Below, in pieces: positions 49,161 through 60,446 of a DNA stretch of 64,000 nucleotides. The DNA is taken from contig JAAEZG010000001.1 of assembly GCA_018222985.1 (NCBI GenBank), positions 62,001 to 126,000 on the forward strand, given 5' to 3'. The notes beneath the pieces are model-generated. The model did no database searches and had not been told where the DNA came from. It was given only the letters and a program-made list of their open reading frames with translations. Position 1 is the stretch's first letter. Each line of letters starts with the position of its first letter. Source of the stretch: Gammaproteobacteria bacterium (lineage in GTDB: Bacteria; Pseudomonadota; Gammaproteobacteria; Enterobacterales; Alteromonadaceae). The translations under genes were made by a program, and so were the position numbers.

Positions 49161-49856
49161 ATGGATAAGCATCCCTCATTGGCTGCCGTCATCCCTGCTG
49201 CGGGCGTTGGCAGCCGAATGAAGTTAGCAACACCGAAACAATATCTGACTATTGCCGGGCAAACCGTACTGCAACACAGCGTTGCCGCGCTCGCGCAAGA
49301 CCCCCGAATTCAACGAATTTTTATTGCCATTGCTGCCACCGACACCTACGCGCAACAACTTCAGTTTGCTGTGGATGTGCCCATAACCTGGGTTATGGGT
49401 GGCACGACGCGGGCTGCCTCGGTAGCCGCTGGTGTGCATGCGGCTCAGCAACAGGGCTACGCCTTCGTTGCCGTGCATGATGCCGCGCGCCCTTGTTTGC
49501 AGGCCGATGAACTTGCCGCAGTGATCAGCGCCGGTATGCAGCATAGCGATGGTGCGCTGTTAGCTATTCCGGTTGCCGACACCTTAAAACGAGCTGACGG
49601 GAAGGTTGTACGTGAAACCTTAGCGCGTGAGCATTTATGGCGGGCACAAACGCCGCAGGTGTTTGCCAGCGATAAACTATTGCAAGCCCTTACCAAAGTT
49701 GGGGTTGAAAATGCAGCCATTACTGACGAAGCCTCAGCCATTGAATTACAAGGTGGCCAACCACAGCTGGTTGAGGGGCGCGCCACCAATATTAAAATTA
49801 CCCAACCAGGCGACGAAGCCTTGGCAACAATGTATTTAAACAACAGGAATTTATAA
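49161..49856 (+). CDS. ispD: 2-C-methyl-D-erythritol 4-phosphate cytidylyltransferase
   Basis: Adds CMP to MEP in the non-mevalonate isoprenoid pathway. The 231-aa protein has the nucleotide-binding [21 protein letters not shown] near residues 9-29 and [16 protein letters not shown] near 102-117. Stop overlaps ispF by one base. Dxr, earlier in the window, makes its substrate, and IspF acts two steps later. Confidence 0.97.
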   Translation: MDKHPSLAAVIPAAGVGSRMKLATPKQYLTIAGQTVLQHSVAALAQDPRIQRIFIAIAATDTYAQQLQFAVDVPITWVMGGTTRAASVAAGVHAAQQQGYAFVAVHDAARPCLQADELAAVISAGMQHSDGALLAIPVADTLKRADGKVVRETLAREHLWRAQTPQVFASDKLLQALTKVGVENAAITDEASAIELQGGQPQLVEGRATNIKITQPGDEALATMYLNNRNL

Positions 49857-50332
49857 TGCGAATTGGTCATGGTTACGATGTCCATAAGTTCGGTGGCGAT
49901 GGGCCGCTGACACTTGGCGGCATTCAAGTGTCTTATGCAGAAGGTTTAATTGCTCACTCTGACGGCGATGTGATTTTGCATGCCGTTGCTGATGCTTTGT
50001 TGGGCGCAGTAGCCTTAGGTGATATTGGCCAGCACTTTCCTGACACCGACGATACTTATGCCGGGGCCGATAGCGGCAAGCTATTACAGCATGTGTACCG
50101 TTTAGTGCTCGACAAAGGCTTTGTGTTGGGCAATCTTGACGTGACCGTGGTTGCGCAAGCTCCCAAATTAGCTGAGTACATTCCTGCTATGCGCCAACGT
50201 ATTGCGCAGTTGCTTAATGCGAATGACGACGTGATCAATGTCAAAGCGACCACCACCGAAAAGCTCGGATTTGTAGGGCGCAAAGAGGGCATTGGTTGCC
50301 ATGCTGTGGTACTGGTGGTGCCGCATGACTGA
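49856..50332 (+). CDS. ispF: 2-C-methyl-D-erythritol 2,4-cyclodiphosphate synthase
   Basis: Zinc enzyme forming MEcPP. The 158-aa protein has the zinc ligands in GYDVHKFG (about D8 and H10) and the H of [20 protein letters not shown] near 34-53. It includes [10 protein letters not shown] near 58 and [19 protein letters not shown] near 134. It overlaps ispD by 1 base and truD by 8 bases. Confidence 0.97.
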   Translation: MRIGHGYDVHKFGGDGPLTLGGIQVSYAEGLIAHSDGDVILHAVADALLGAVALGDIGQHFPDTDDTYAGADSGKLLQHVYRLVLDKGFVLGNLDVTVVAQAPKLAEYIPAMRQRIAQLLNANDDVINVKATTTEKLGFVGRKEGIGCHAVVLVVPHD

Positions 50333-51359
50333 AGCTTATTTACACGGAAAACCAAGTTGCCAAGGCGTATTTAAAGCCAGCCCTGAAGACTTTCAAGTCA
50401 CAGAAATACTTGAACTACCGGTTACCGAGCCAAGCGAACAAGTTGGTGAGCACCAATGGCTTTGGGTAGAGAAAAAGGGCGCCAATACAGCGTTTGTGGC
50501 GTCGCAAATAGCCGAGTTTGCAGGGGTTAAAGAACGCGATGTGAGTTATTCGGGGTTAAAAGACCGCCACGCGCTAACCTACCAATGGTTTTCGGTGCAG
50601 CTGCCGGGGCAGGCATTGCTCGATTGGGCCCGGCTAGACCACCCAGAATTTAAAGTTTTAACATCGGCTTTGCAGCCACGTAAATTGAAAACCGGCACCC
50701 ATAAAGGCAACCATTTTGTGCTCAGAATTCGCCAAATTGATCAGCCCGAAGCTTTTGCGCAGCGTTGGCAAGCGATTGTTGAAAAAGGCGTACCTAATTA
50801 CTTTGGGCCGCAGCGCTTTGGCCACAATGGACAAAATATTGAACAAGCAAAACGTTGGTTTAACGGTGAGTTAAAACGCCGACCAAGCCGTCATCAAAGT
50901 GGTTTGTATTTGTCAGCTGCGCGTTCCTTTTTGTTTAATCAGGTGGTACACGAGCGGCTGAGTGCAAATCGATTGCAGCCAGAAGTAGGCGATGCGATGA
51001 TGTTACAAGGTAGCCAATCGTTTTTCGTTGTCGAAAGTATTGATGACGCGCTTAAAGCGCGCTTTGCCAGTGGCGATATTCAACTGACAGCACCATTGCC
51101 GGGTAGTGGCCGACAGCTGACCCAAGCTGCGGTTGCTGAGCTTGAAGCTACGGTATGTGCGCGCTTTGCAGAATTACACCAAGGGCTACGCAAACAACGT
51201 ATTGATGAAGCTCGTCGCGCGCTATTGTTGCAGTTGCAAAAGCCGCAATTACGTTGGCTTGCCGATGATTGCGCCGAGCTTGAATTTACGCTTGGGCGTG
51301 GTGCTTTTGCCACCAGCGTTTTGCGTGAATTAATCGACGATGTACCGCTCGAAGAATAA
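50325..51359 (+). CDS. truD: tRNA pseudouridine(13) synthase TruD
   Basis: Makes pseudouridine 13 in tRNA-Glu. From ATG 50325 the product is 344 aa with the start [17 protein letters not shown]. It has the catalytic-aspartate segment [16 protein letters not shown] near 77-92 and [18 protein letters not shown] near 155-172, both TruD hallmarks. A longer frame starting at 50292 lies inside ispF and is rejected because 50325 makes the usual short overlap. surE follows after 34 bases. Confidence 0.96.
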   Translation: MTEAYLHGKPSCQGVFKASPEDFQVTEILELPVTEPSEQVGEHQWLWVEKKGANTAFVASQIAEFAGVKERDVSYSGLKDRHALTYQWFSVQLPGQALLDWARLDHPEFKVLTSALQPRKLKTGTHKGNHFVLRIRQIDQPEAFAQRWQAIVEKGVPNYFGPQRFGHNGQNIEQAKRWFNGELKRRPSRHQSGLYLSAARSFLFNQVVHERLSANRLQPEVGDAMMLQGSQSFFVVESIDDALKARFASGDIQLTAPLPGSGRQLTQAAVAELEATVCARFAELHQGLRKQRIDEARRALLLQLQKPQLRWLADDCAELEFTLGRGAFATSVLRELIDDVPLEE

Positions 51360-51393
51360 CGAGATAGTCATTTAATACAAGGTAATAAAACTC

Positions 51394-52149
51394 ATGATGA
51401 AGTTACTAGTCAGCAATGACGATGGAGTTCATGCGCCGGGCATTGAAGCGCTTTATTTACGCCTAAAAGAAATCGCACAAGTTAGGGTCATTGCGCCCGA
51501 TCGCAACTGCAGCGGTGCAAGTAATTCACTGACGTTGCATAATCCGTTGCGCATGCAAAAATTGCCTAATGGTTTTTATTCGCTCAATGGCACGCCAACT
51601 GACTGCGTGCATTTAGGCACCAACTCGCCACTAGCCGATGATGTTGATTTAGTGGTTTCGGGCATTAATGATGGGCCGAATATGGGCGACGATGTGTTGT
51701 ATTCAGGCACGGTGGCTGCGGCAATGGAAGGGCGTTTTATGGGGCTACCAGCTATAGCTGTGTCCATGGGCTCACACAACGATGCGTTCTACGACACCGC
51801 CGCTCGTGTGGTTGCAGATGTGGTGAACCGCATGGCAGAACAACCGTTACGCTTAGATACCATTTTAAATATTAACGTGCCGGCAATGCCTTATGAGCAA
51901 CTTAAAGGCTTTAAAGTCACGCGTTTGGGACGTCGTCACCGGGCGGAAACTATGGTGCAAAGCAAAGACCCGTTTGGGCGTGATATTTTTTGGTACGGGC
52001 CTATTGGCGGCCATCAGGATGATGCCGAAGGCACCGATTTTCACGCGGTAAGAGAAGGCTATGTGTCCATTACGCCAATTAGCCTTGATATGACCGCGCG
52101 TAGTCATCAGGATACCTTATCAACATGGTTGGCTAATACGACATCATGA
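51394..52149 (+). CDS. surE: 5'/3'-nucleotidase SurE
   Basis: Metal-dependent nucleotidase of the stress-survival cluster. The 251-aa protein has the metal-binding [16 protein letters not shown] near residues 5-20, [14 protein letters not shown] near 36-49, [11 protein letters not shown] near 66-76 and the [22 protein letters not shown] loop near 90-110. The start is ATG at 51394 or 51397. It overlaps pcm by 4 bases in the surE-pcm-yqaA-nlpD-rpoS string. Confidence 0.97.
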   Translation: MMKLLVSNDDGVHAPGIEALYLRLKEIAQVRVIAPDRNCSGASNSLTLHNPLRMQKLPNGFYSLNGTPTDCVHLGTNSPLADDVDLVVSGINDGPNMGDDVLYSGTVAAAMEGRFMGLPAIAVSMGSHNDAFYDTAARVVADVVNRMAEQPLRLDTILNINVPAMPYEQLKGFKVTRLGRRHRAETMVQSKDPFGRDIFWYGPIGGHQDDAEGTDFHAVREGYVSITPISLDMTARSHQDTLSTWLANTTS

Positions 52150-52781
52150 TTCAAAACTTTCAAGGAATGGCACGTAAGTTAACCGCAAAGCTACGTGCCG
52201 AAGGCATTTCAAACGAGGCTGTATTGGCCGTTGTTGAGTCAACCCCACGGCATTTGTTTATGCCCGAGTCGTTAGCTCATAAAGCGTATGAAAACACCGC
52301 TTTGCCGATTGGGCAGGGGCAAACCATTAGCCAACCATTAATGGTTGCGTCCATGACGCAATTACTAATGCAGCATGATTGCCATAAAGTGTTAGAAATA
52401 GGTACAGGTAGTGGCTATCAGACCGCTATTTTGGCACAGTTAGTTGATCAGGTGTTTTCGGTTGAGCGCATTGCTGAATTGCAATACCAAGCCAAGCGGC
52501 GGCTGAAAAAACTGGATTTGCATAATGTGTCGATGCGTCATGGTGACGGCTGGCAAGGGTGGAAAACCAAAGGCCCATTTGACGGCATTATCGTGACCGC
52601 TGCCGCCAGCGAAGTACCGCCTGCATTGTTGCAACAACTTACCGATGGCGGTGTTATGGTGATTCCGGTTGGAACCGTTACGCAGCGCCTTATTGTGGTG
52701 CGTCGTTTTGGCGATGAGTTTGAACAAAAGGAGTTGGGCCAAGTGAAATTTGTGCCATTAGTACCAGGGGCCACCGTATGA
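52146..52781 (+). CDS. pcm: Protein-L-isoaspartate O-methyltransferase
   Basis: Repairs damaged aspartyl and asparaginyl residues using SAM. The 211-aa protein has the substrate loop [19 protein letters not shown] near residues 54-72, the SAM motif [18 protein letters not shown] near 83-100 and [21 protein letters not shown] near 134-154. It overlaps surE and yqaA by 4 bases each. Confidence 0.97.
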   Translation: MIQNFQGMARKLTAKLRAEGISNEAVLAVVESTPRHLFMPESLAHKAYENTALPIGQGQTISQPLMVASMTQLLMQHDCHKVLEIGTGSGYQTAILAQLVDQVFSVERIAELQYQAKRRLKKLDLHNVSMRHGDGWQGWKTKGPFDGIIVTAAASEVPPALLQQLTDGGVMVIPVGTVTQRLIVVRRFGDEFEQKELGQVKFVPLVPGATV

Positions 52782-53356
52782 AAATTTTTGGTTGGCTATA
52801 TGACAAAGTACTTAGCTGGTCACAACATCGCAATGCGCCGAGTATTTTAGCGGGGTTGAGCTTTTCTGAGTCGGTGATATTTCCTATTCCACCGGATGTC
52901 ATGTTAGCCCCCATGGCCATGACGCAACCAGAAAAAGCCTGGCGTTTTGCATTGATTACTACCATAGCCTCGGTACTCGGCGGCATTGCTGGCTACTGGC
53001 TCGGCTACTTTTTATTTGAACCTGTGGTGTTGCCATTGGTTGAGTGGGCTGGCTACCAAGAGAAACTGGCGCGGGTTACTGACTGGTTTCATCTTTATGG
53101 CTTTTGGATTATTTTCATCGCTGGTTTTTCGCCACTTCCATATAAATTATTTACCGTAACCGGCGGAATGCTAAGTGTTGCGTTTATTCCCTTTGTGCTG
53201 GGTTCGTTGATCAGTCGCGGCTTACGGTTTTTTTTAGTGGCCTGGTTACTCAAAACAGGTGGCCCCAAAATGGCCGTAAAATTACGCACCTATGTTGATC
53301 GTATTGGTTGGGGGGTGGTGATACTTGCCATCATAGCCTATGTTTGGACGCGTTAA
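52778..53356 (+). CDS. yqaA: YqaA family inner-membrane protein (DedA-related)
   Basis: Integral membrane protein of the VTT/DedA-related YqaA family. The 192-aa product has about five hydrophobic segments, the [20 protein letters not shown] segment near residues 27-46 and [18 protein letters not shown] near 112-129, matching the family's re-entrant motifs. The biochemical role is not established; related DedA proteins act as lipid transporters or in membrane homeostasis. It sits between pcm and nlpD, an arrangement found in several marine gammaproteobacteria, and overlaps nlpD by 17 bases. Confidence 0.88.
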   Translation: MKIFGWLYDKVLSWSQHRNAPSILAGLSFSESVIFPIPPDVMLAPMAMTQPEKAWRFALITTIASVLGGIAGYWLGYFLFEPVVLPLVEWAGYQEKLARVTDWFHLYGFWIIFIAGFSPLPYKLFTVTGGMLSVAFIPFVLGSLISRGLRFFLVAWLLKTGGPKMAVKLRTYVDRIGWGVVILAIIAYVWTR

Positions 53357-54188
53357 TTTTTACCTGATTTTTACCACGCTGCTAGCCCTTGTTTTATCAG
53401 GGTGCGCGCAACCGAGCGAACCGGCCCCCGTTACACGATTATACAAAGGCAAGTCGATTCATGACTTTGAACGCGCTAGTTTAGCGGCGCGCCACTATGA
53501 GGTTGAAGCTGGCGATACGCTTTATTCTATTGCCTTTAGAGCCAATGTGGATGTGCGCGAAGTGGCTGCTTGGAATCAAATTCCAGCACCTTATACCATT
53601 GTTCCAGGGCAAAAAATCAATCTACAGGCGCCCGTGGCAAAGCCAGCACAAAGCATTGCGTCGAAGCCCAAGAAAGAGTATGTTGGTAAACAAAATAAAA
53701 GCAAAGCTGTAACAGTAAAACAACAGGCGCAAGCCAAGCCAGCAGTATCGGCAACGAACAAAGCACCTGTTTTGAGCAATAGAAGCGAACCAGCACTGCC
53801 AGCGAGTAAGGATATCCGTTGGCAATGGCCTACACCGGCTAAAGTTATTCGAGAGTTCTCAACCGCTGAAGCAGGAAACAAAGGCATTGATTTTGCCGGA
53901 AGCGAAGGGGATCCTGTTTACGCAGCCGCGAGTGGGAAGGTGGTTTACGCAGGTAATGCTTTAAAAGGTTATGGTCAATTAATTATTTTGAAACATAACG
54001 ATGATTACATTACAGCTTATGCACACAATCAAAAGTTGTTGGTCAAAGAGCAACAGTGGGTAAACAAAGGCGATGAAATTGCCGCAATGGGGGATACTGA
54101 CGCAGAACGCGTTAAATTGCATTTTCAGGTGCGGTTTCGTGGCAAGTCAGTAAATCCTCGGCATTATCTGCCTCGGGGGACGCAATGA
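53340..54188 (+). CDS. nlpD: Lipoprotein NlpD, LysM and degenerate M23 domain
   Basis: Outer-membrane lipoprotein that activates amidase AmiC at the septum. The 282-aa precursor has a lipoprotein signal ending LALVLSGC (C22). A LysM domain follows ([20 protein letters not shown], start near 50), then a linker rich in Lys/Ala/Pro, and a C-terminal M23 fold. The M23 zinc ligands look lost: the usual H before GID is replaced (NKGIDFAG) and the usual HxH appears as KLHF, consistent with a non-catalytic activator. rpoS follows with a 4-base overlap; in relatives the main rpoS promoter lies inside nlpD. Confidence 0.94.
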   Translation: MFGRVNFYLIFTTLLALVLSGCAQPSEPAPVTRLYKGKSIHDFERASLAARHYEVEAGDTLYSIAFRANVDVREVAAWNQIPAPYTIVPGQKINLQAPVAKPAQSIASKPKKEYVGKQNKSKAVTVKQQAQAKPAVSATNKAPVLSNRSEPALPASKDIRWQWPTPAKVIREFSTAEAGNKGIDFAGSEGDPVYAAASGKVVYAGNALKGYGQLIILKHNDDYITAYAHNQKLLVKEQQWVNKGDEIAAMGDTDAERVKLHFQVRFRGKSVNPRHYLPRGTQ

Positions 54189-55153
54189 GTCGAGATCAAG
54201 AAGAGATTGAAGAGATTGATGAGCAAGAATTGCTGTCAATGGAACAATCCGCAGCGGATAATAGTGACGAAGCGTTCGAAGAAATACTTGCGAACCGCGC
54301 GAACTATCAGAAAAAAATGGATGCCACTCAACTTTACTTAAGTGAGATTGGTTATTCACCGCTATTAACAGCCGAAGAAGAAGTTCATTTTTCCCGCCTA
54401 GCGCTTAAAGGTGACGGCAAAGCACGTGCACGGATGATCGAAAGTAACTTGCGCTTAGTGGTTAAAATAGCGCGCCGTTACACCAATCGAGGCTTAGCGT
54501 TATTAGACCTAGTGGAAGAGGGTAATTTGGGTTTAATTCGTGCGGTGGAAAAGTTTGACCCTGAGCGCGGCTTTCGTTTCTCAACCTATGCTACTTGGTG
54601 GATTCGCCAAACCATTGAACGCGCGATCATGAATCAAACGCGTACCATTCGACTTCCTATTCATGTGGTTAAAGAGCTTAATAGCTATTTACGTGCGGCT
54701 CGCGAGCTAGCTCATACGCTTGATCACGAACCAACAGCTGAAGACATTGCAGAAAAACTTGATGTGTCAGTGGCCGATGTGACCCGAATGCTGCGACTTA
54801 ATGAGCGTGTAACCTCTGTAGATACCCCCATGGGCGGTAGTGATAACGATAAAGCCTTGGTCGATATGCTGACCGACGATAACGACTATGGGCCTGAAGG
54901 CGAAATGCAAGAGAATGATGTGCGCGAGCACATTATGACCTGGCTTGAAAACCTGAACGAGAAACAGCGCGAAGTACTGGCGCGCCGCTTTGGCTTGTTG
55001 GGTTATGAGCCGGCTACGTTGGAAGATGTGGGCCGTGAAATTGGCCTCACGCGAGAGCGGGTAAGGCAAATTCAGGTGGAAACATTGCGCCGTTTACGCG
55101 ACATGCTAAGGCAACAAGGCCTTAGCCTTGATGCCTTATTTCACCGCGACTAA
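54185..55153 (+). CDS. rpoS: RNA polymerase sigma factor RpoS
   Basis: General stress and stationary-phase sigma factor. The 322-aa protein has [19 protein letters not shown] (region 1.2, near residues 44-62) and region 2 [55 protein letters not shown] (about 90-145, here cited as a span). Region 4 carries [27 protein letters not shown] near 279. Length is close to E. coli RpoS (330 aa). It ends 7 bases before the convergent mutS stop with no terminator between. Confidence 0.97.
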   Translation: MSRDQEEIEEIDEQELLSMEQSAADNSDEAFEEILANRANYQKKMDATQLYLSEIGYSPLLTAEEEVHFSRLALKGDGKARARMIESNLRLVVKIARRYTNRGLALLDLVEEGNLGLIRAVEKFDPERGFRFSTYATWWIRQTIERAIMNQTRTIRLPIHVVKELNSYLRAARELAHTLDHEPTAEDIAEKLDVSVADVTRMLRLNERVTSVDTPMGGSDNDKALVDMLTDDNDYGPEGEMQENDVREHIMTWLENLNEKQREVLARRFGLLGYEPATLEDVGREIGLTRERVRQIQVETLRRLRDMLRQQGLSLDALFHRD

Positions 55154-55160
55154 GCTTTAT

Positions 55161-57731
55161 TTACTTTAGGCGTCGCTGCCAAGTTGCCAACCAGGTTAAA
55201 GCTTCCAGCGGCGTGAGCTCATTGATATTCAATTCGTTCAACGCCTGTTCAAATTCACTTGGCTGCATGGCTGGCGGTGTCGCTTCTGTCGAGGCAAATA
55301 AGTCCGCTTGATCGGCGGTAACTTCATGTTTATGCGCTTGTTCAAGCTGTACTAAGTGACGCTTCGCCTGTGCCAATACCGGCGCCGGTAACCCTGCCAA
55401 TTGTGCCACTTGCACCCCAAAGCTACGGCTTGCTGCGCCGTCTTTTACTTTGTGTTGGAACGCAATGGTGTCGCCGTGTTCAGTGGCTTCCACATGCACA
55501 TTAACCGCACCTTGGTGTTTGCCAATGGTTTGGGTTAATTCAAAATAGTGCGTGGCAAATAGTGTTAGCGCGCGGCTGTTATCAAGTAAGGCTTCGGCAC
55601 ACGCCCAGGCTAACGCTAAGCCGTCATAAGTGGAAGTACCGCGACCAATCTCATCCATAAGCACCAAACTTTGTGCGGTTGCATTGTGTAAAATGTTGGC
55701 GGCTTCGGTCATTTCAACCATAAACGTTGAGCGGCCTGAGGCTAAATCGTCAGATGCACCAATGCGTGTGAAAATACGATCAACGGGGCCAAAAATAGCC
55801 TGTTTAGCAGGCACAAATGAACCGCAGTGCGCCATAATTGTGAGCAGCGCAGTTTGGCGCATGTAGGTTGATTTACCCCCCATGTTTGGGCCGGTAATCA
55901 ACAACAAACGTCGGGCTGGGTTCAGTGACACGTCATTGGCTATGAATGGCGTGGTTTGCAGTCGTTCAATAACCGGATGCCGAGCGTCGTGAAGTTGAAT
56001 TTGTACGTCACTGCTTAATTGTGGACGCGCGTAATGATGGTCGTTAGCGTGCGCGGCAAAGCAGCGAAGCACATCAATTTCCGCCAACGCTTTCGCCGTC
56101 GCTTGCAGCGCAACTAGGTGCTCAGCAATTTGTTCGATCAAATTGTCGTAAAGCCATTTTTCACGAGCGAGGGCGCGGCTTTGGCTTTGTAGTACCTTGT
56201 CTTCATAGGTTTTTAATTCGGGAATAATATAACGTTCGGCATTTTTTAACGTTTGACGACGTTGGTAGTCCGCCGGAATTTGGTGGCTTGCTGCACGGCT
56301 TGCTTCCAAGTAATAACCATGCACTTTGTTGTAGCCAATTTTTAAGGTGCTGATACCGGTACGTTGGCGTTCGCGCGTTTCAATTTGTTGCAAAAAGTCG
56401 GTTGCGCCAGCGGCAAGCTGACGTTGCTCATCAAGCTCGTCATCAAAACCGTCTCGAATGACACCACCATCGCGAATCAACACTGGCGGTTGTTCCACTA
56501 GCGCGGTATCGAGTAAGTCTGCAAGCTCTGGAAACAATTGAATGCTTTCGGCCCAAGGTTTAAGAGCCTTTGCCTGCAATAATTGGTGTAAATGCGGCAG
56601 CGCGTGGAAAGCACTGCGCAAGCGGGCTAAATCGCGTGGACGCGCAGATCGTAAGCCTATGCGGGTTAGAATGCGTTCCACATCACCAACTTCACGCAAA
56701 TAGTCGTGAATGCCATGGTAGTCTGACTGTTGCAGCGCGGCGACGGCATCATAGCGCTGTTCAAGTATGTGGTGATGACGCAACGGGCGTTGTAACCAGC
56801 GTTGCAATAAGCGGCTTCCCATTGCGGTGCTGGTGTTGTCGAGCACATTAAATAGCGCCGTTTTCTGACCGCTTAGCGAGCGCACGATTTCTAAGTTGCG
56901 ACGTGATACCGCGTCAAGCACAATAGCGTCGTCATAGCGCTCCGCAATAATAGACGTGATGTGCGGTAAGGCTGCTCGCTGCGTTGCGCGAACGTAATTT
57001 AACACAGCTCCGGCGGCGCCAATGGCTTGAGGAAGATGGCCGATACCAAAGCCATCAAGGTGGGCCACCTGAAATTGGCGCAAGAGCATTTCATGGGCGC
57101 TGCTTCGATCAAATTCCCACTCAGGGCGACGACGGCTGCAGCTACAGTTCAATTCGCGTTCGGAAAATTCCCAGGTTTCTGGGTATAACACTTCGGCTGG
57201 CTGTAGACGTTCTAACTCGGCCCGTAATTGCTCACGCCCGGTGACTTCAAGAACGCTAAAGCGGCCGCTAGCCATATCTAAACAAGCCAAACCGAAACTG
57301 TCCCCGGGGGCAATGGCGACGAGTAAGTTCTCGTGTTCGGCGCTTAGCAATGCTTCATCGGTTAAGGTGCCGGGGGTAAGTACCCGAACAACTTGGCGCT
57401 CTACTGGGCCTTTACTGGTTGCGGGGTCGCCAATTTGCTCGCAAATTGCGACCGATTCGCCAAGCTCCAGTAACCGTGCCAAATAGTTCTCGGCGGCATG
57501 GTAGGGAACACCAGCCATAGGAATAGGCTGGCCATTACTTGCACCGCGCGCGGTGAGGGATATATCTAACAGCTCAGCTGCGCGCTTGGCGTCGTCATAG
57601 AATAACTCGTAAAAGTCACCCATACGATAGAATAAGAGCGTGTCAGCATGCTCTGCTTTTATACGCAGATATTGCTGCATCATGGGCGTATGAGTTGATA
57701 AAGATTGTGTGTTATTTTGTGCGTTCGACAT
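55161..57731 (-). CDS. mutS: DNA mismatch repair protein MutS
   Basis: Recognises mispairs and starts methyl-directed repair. The 856-aa protein has the mismatch-binding domain I with [18 protein letters not shown] near residues 38-55 (the Phe-x-Glu wedge). The ATPase Walker A is [20 protein letters not shown] near 611-630, followed by [18 protein letters not shown] near 690 and [11 protein letters not shown] near 722. The C-terminal tail [16 protein letters not shown] matches the tetramerisation region. Divergent from pncC-recA; convergent with rpoS as in many relatives. Confidence 0.98.
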   Translation of the reverse strand: MSNAQNNTQSLSTHTPMMQQYLRIKAEHADTLLFYRMGDFYELFYDDAKRAAELLDISLTARGASNGQPIPMAGVPYHAAENYLARLLELGESVAICEQIGDPATSKGPVERQVVRVLTPGTLTDEALLSAEHENLLVAIAPGDSFGLACLDMASGRFSVLEVTGREQLRAELERLQPAEVLYPETWEFSERELNCSCSRRRPEWEFDRSSAHEMLLRQFQVAHLDGFGIGHLPQAIGAAGAVLNYVRATQRAALPHITSIIAERYDDAIVLDAVSRRNLEIVRSLSGQKTALFNVLDNTSTAMGSRLLQRWLQRPLRHHHILEQRYDAVAALQQSDYHGIHDYLREVGDVERILTRIGLRSARPRDLARLRSAFHALPHLHQLLQAKALKPWAESIQLFPELADLLDTALVEQPPVLIRDGGVIRDGFDDELDEQRQLAAGATDFLQQIETRERQRTGISTLKIGYNKVHGYYLEASRAASHQIPADYQRRQTLKNAERYIIPELKTYEDKVLQSQSRALAREKWLYDNLIEQIAEHLVALQATAKALAEIDVLRCFAAHANDHHYARPQLSSDVQIQLHDARHPVIERLQTTPFIANDVSLNPARRLLLITGPNMGGKSTYMRQTALLTIMAHCGSFVPAKQAIFGPVDRIFTRIGASDDLASGRSTFMVEMTEAANILHNATAQSLVLMDEIGRGTSTYDGLALAWACAEALLDNSRALTLFATHYFELTQTIGKHQGAVNVHVEATEHGDTIAFQHKVKDGAASRSFGVQVAQLAGLPAPVLAQAKRHLVQLEQAHKHEVTADQADLFASTEATPPAMQPSEFEQALNELNINELTPLEALTWLATWQRRLK

Positions 57732-57783
57732 GCCTGTTATTATCCGTATAGAGTCGATATACCGCTGATCAAGGAATAGCGAA

Positions 57784-58266
57784 ATGGTATCACAAACACG
57801 TCATGATTTAGCAGCCGTTTTCGGTAAATGGTTGCAACAAAAACAGTGGCAAATGGTTACCGCTGAGTCATGCACCGGTGGTGGAATCGGTTATGCTATG
57901 AGCGCAGTGCCAGGAAGTTCGGCGTGGTTTGCTGGTGGCTTTATCACCTATAGCAATGACATGAAGCATCACTTACTGGATGTGCCAACATTTACCTTGG
58001 CGAAGCATGGGGCTGTGTCAGCAGAAACAGCTGCGGCCATGGCTCGTGGAGCATTAGCCAATAGCGGTGCTGATTTGGCCATTGCCGTGACTGGTATTGC
58101 CGGGCCTGATGGCGGAAGCGATGAAAAACCGGTGGGGTTGGTGTGGTTTGGTTTAGCCTGGGCTAACCACTGTATAACCTGGTCACAAAACTTTGAGGGA
58201 AGTCGAACCCAGGTGCGCAAAGCCACAATTGAGGAGGCTTTGCGAAGTTTTGAAAAAATAACTTGA
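57784..58266 (+). CDS. pncC: Nicotinamide-nucleotide amidohydrolase PncC (CinA C-terminal family)
   Basis: Deamidates NMN to nicotinate mononucleotide in pyridine-nucleotide salvage. The 160-aa protein is a stand-alone CinA C-terminal domain. It has the catalytic-Ser region [22 protein letters not shown] near residues 25-46, [14 protein letters not shown] near 52-65 and [21 protein letters not shown] near 101-121. AAGGAAT precedes the ATG. Its TGA stop lies within the recA -35 box. Confidence 0.95.
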   Translation: MVSQTRHDLAAVFGKWLQQKQWQMVTAESCTGGGIGYAMSAVPGSSAWFAGGFITYSNDMKHHLLDVPTFTLAKHGAVSAETAAAMARGALANSGADLAIAVTGIAGPDGGSDEKPVGLVWFGLAWANHCITWSQNFEGSRTQVRKATIEEALRSFEKIT

Positions 58267-58290
58267 TACTGTATAAATTTACAGTACACT
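58263..58290 (+). promoter_or_regulatory. recA promoter
   Basis: TTGATA (58263-58268), 16 bases, TACACT (58285-58290). The layout (TTGATA followed directly by CTGT, 16-base spacing) is the same as in E. coli recA. The -35 box overlaps the pncC stop codon. Confidence 0.85.
58267..58286 (+). promoter_or_regulatory. LexA operator (SOS box) of recA
   Basis: TACTGTATAAATTTACAGTA is a perfect match to the consensus CTGT-N8-ACAG with extended flanking TA/TA symmetry. It fills the spacer between the recA -35 and -10 boxes, so LexA would block RNA polymerase directly. Confidence 0.93.
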
Positions 58291-58326
58291 TACTAGCAAC
58301 ATGAATAACTAAAGACGGACACTATC

Positions 58327-59394
58327 ATGAGCAACGATAAGCAAAAAGCACTTGATGCAGCGTTAGGCCAAATTGAGCGTCAATTTGGTAAAGGTTCAAT
58401 TATGCGCTTGGGCGACAACCAAGCTATGGATATCGAATCAGTATCAACCGGTTCATTAACATTAGATATCGCATTAGGTATTGGTGGCCTGCCATTTGGT
58501 CGTGTTGTCGAAATTTATGGTCCAGAGTCAAGCGGTAAAACAACCTTAACTTTGCAGGTTATTGCCGAAGCACAGAAAAAAGGTAAAACCTGTGCGTTTG
58601 TTGATGCTGAGCATGCGCTAGACCCTATTTATGCGGAAAAACTTGGTGTAAACGTTGATGAATTGCTGGTTTCACAGCCCGACACCGGTGAGCAGGCACT
58701 TGAGATTTGTGACATGCTCGTGCGTTCAGGTGCCGTTGATGTCGTTGTCGTCGACTCTGTAGCCGCATTGACACCGCGTGCTGAAATTGAAGGTGAAATG
58801 GGCGACAGTCATGTTGGTTTGCAAGCACGTTTAATGTCGCAAGCGTTGCGTAAGCTGACAGCGAATATTAAAAAATCAAACAGCATGTGTATTTTCATCA
58901 ACCAAATTCGGATGAAAATTGGTGTGATGTTTGGCAACCCAGAAACCACCACGGGCGGTAACGCACTGAAGTTTTATTCATCCGTTCGCCTTGATATTCG
59001 TCGCACTGGCGCGGTGAAAGAGGGTGATGAAGTTGTGGGTAACGAAACGCGCGTGAAAGTTGTGAAAAATAAAGTGGCGCCACCGTTTAAGCAAGCTGAA
59101 TTCCAAATCATGTATGGCGCTGGTATATCGAAAGAAGGTGAGTTAATTGATCTTGGTGTGAAACAGAAGATCGTCGATAAAGCCGGCGCGTGGTATAGCT
59201 ACAAGGGTGACAAGATTGGCCAAGGTAAAGCGAATGCCATGAAGTATATGATTGAAAACCCTAAAGTGGCAGCCGACATTGAGCAACAAATTCGCGAGCA
59301 GTTATTAGCGAAGCCAGTAAAAGCACCGAAAGGTGGCGCTGCAAATGTTGCTGATGACAATGCCGATGTTATGATGGATGACGATCTTATTTAA
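58327..59394 (+). CDS. recA: Recombinase RecA
   Basis: Strand-exchange protein and coprotease for LexA. The 355-aa protein has Walker [11 protein letters not shown] near residues 67-76, Walker [13 protein letters not shown] near 140-151, loop L2 [38 protein letters not shown] (about 192-229, cited as a span) and the usual acidic C-terminus (VMMDDDLI). SOS control is shown by the upstream LexA box. No recX gene follows; rssA begins 21 bases downstream. Confidence 0.99.
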   Translation: MSNDKQKALDAALGQIERQFGKGSIMRLGDNQAMDIESVSTGSLTLDIALGIGGLPFGRVVEIYGPESSGKTTLTLQVIAEAQKKGKTCAFVDAEHALDPIYAEKLGVNVDELLVSQPDTGEQALEICDMLVRSGAVDVVVVDSVAALTPRAEIEGEMGDSHVGLQARLMSQALRKLTANIKKSNSMCIFINQIRMKIGVMFGNPETTTGGNALKFYSSVRLDIRRTGAVKEGDEVVGNETRVKVVKNKVAPPFKQAEFQIMYGAGISKEGELIDLGVKQKIVDKAGAWYSYKGDKIGQGKANAMKYMIENPKVAADIEQQIREQLLAKPVKAPKGGAANVADDNADVMMDDDLI

Positions 59395-59415
59395 TCATTC
59401 AGGACGAACGTTAGC

Positions 59416-60435
59416 ATGAGTCATGTTCAAGTTGCATTAGCCCTAGGTTCAGGGGCTGCCCGAGGCTGGTCACACATTGGTGTTATTAAAGCCTTAAAAG
59501 AAATGGGCATCGAAGTTAACATGGTCGCAGGCACTTCAATCGGCTCCCTTGTGGGGGCCGGTTTTGCTTCTGGCCGACTCGATGAATTAGAAGAGTGGGT
59601 GCGAGACATGGGCCGCTGGCAGGTGTTTAACCTGCTCGATTTTGGTTTTAGTCACGGTGGCTTGGTGCAGGGCGAAAAAGTGTTTAATCACGCCCGCGAG
59701 CGTTTCGGCGCAATTAACATTGAAGACATGCAAGTTACTTATGGTGCTGTAGCCACCGATTTATTTACTGGCCGAGAAGTTTGGTTGCGTAAAGGCGATG
59801 TGTATGACGCCTCACGTGCGTCTTGCTCAATGCCTGGCTTGTTGGCGCCAACTGGCATTAATGGGCGCTGGTTAGTCGATGGTGGCTTAGTTAATCCAGT
59901 ACCCGTGTCGTTATGTCGCGCGTTGGGTGCAGATTTCGTTATTGCGGTGAACTTGAACTCACAGCTCACCACCACAGCGGTTGAGGCACGTAACAAATAC
60001 CTAGCACCTGGTAAAGATCATCAAGAACGTGAGCCCCAAGCCGACCTACATGGGCATAACACGCCAACGACCACACAGCCAGCAGAAGGCAATAAGCCGA
60101 GTGATGAAGCCGAAGAAGGGTTCTTCAAAAGCTTCCTATCAACAAGCCAAAGCTATTGGGATGGCATGAAAGAAAAGTTCAATGGCCCATCGTACAAAGC
60201 GCCGGGCATGTTGGGCGTCATGGCAGGCTCTATTGATATTATGCAAGAGCGTATTACTAAGGCTCGTTTAGCAGGTGATCCGCCCGATATTCTTATTCAG
60301 CCGAAGCTTGGACATATTAGTCTGATGGAATTTGAGCGCGGCAATGAGGCCATTGATGTGGGTTATGAAACCACAATGCGTATGAAAGACTTCATTCTCT
60401 CAGAGCTACAACTCTACTCCGAACGTCGTGGCTGA
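59416..60435 (+). CDS. rssA: Patatin-like phospholipase RssA family
   Basis: Predicted serine acyl hydrolase. The 339-aa protein has the patatin oxyanion motif LGSGAARGWSHIGVI near residues 10-24, nucleophile S41 in GTSIG, and the catalytic Asp D155 in VDGGLVNPVPVS. A hydrophilic insert (about 195-240, rich in Gln, Pro, Thr, Glu) separates the catalytic region from a C-terminal IQPKLGHISLMEFERGNEAID segment near 295-315. In E. coli the rssA-rssB pair is linked to RpoS turnover, but rssB is not beside it here. It follows recA by 21 bases. Substrate unknown. Confidence 0.88.
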   Translation: MSHVQVALALGSGAARGWSHIGVIKALKEMGIEVNMVAGTSIGSLVGAGFASGRLDELEEWVRDMGRWQVFNLLDFGFSHGGLVQGEKVFNHARERFGAINIEDMQVTYGAVATDLFTGREVWLRKGDVYDASRASCSMPGLLAPTGINGRWLVDGGLVNPVPVSLCRALGADFVIAVNLNSQLTTTAVEARNKYLAPGKDHQEREPQADLHGHNTPTTTQPAEGNKPSDEAEEGFFKSFLSTSQSYWDGMKEKFNGPSYKAPGMLGVMAGSIDIMQERITKARLAGDPPDILIQPKLGHISLMEFERGNEAIDVGYETTMRMKDFILSELQLYSERRG

Positions 60436-60446
60436 GAAGAGCAAAA

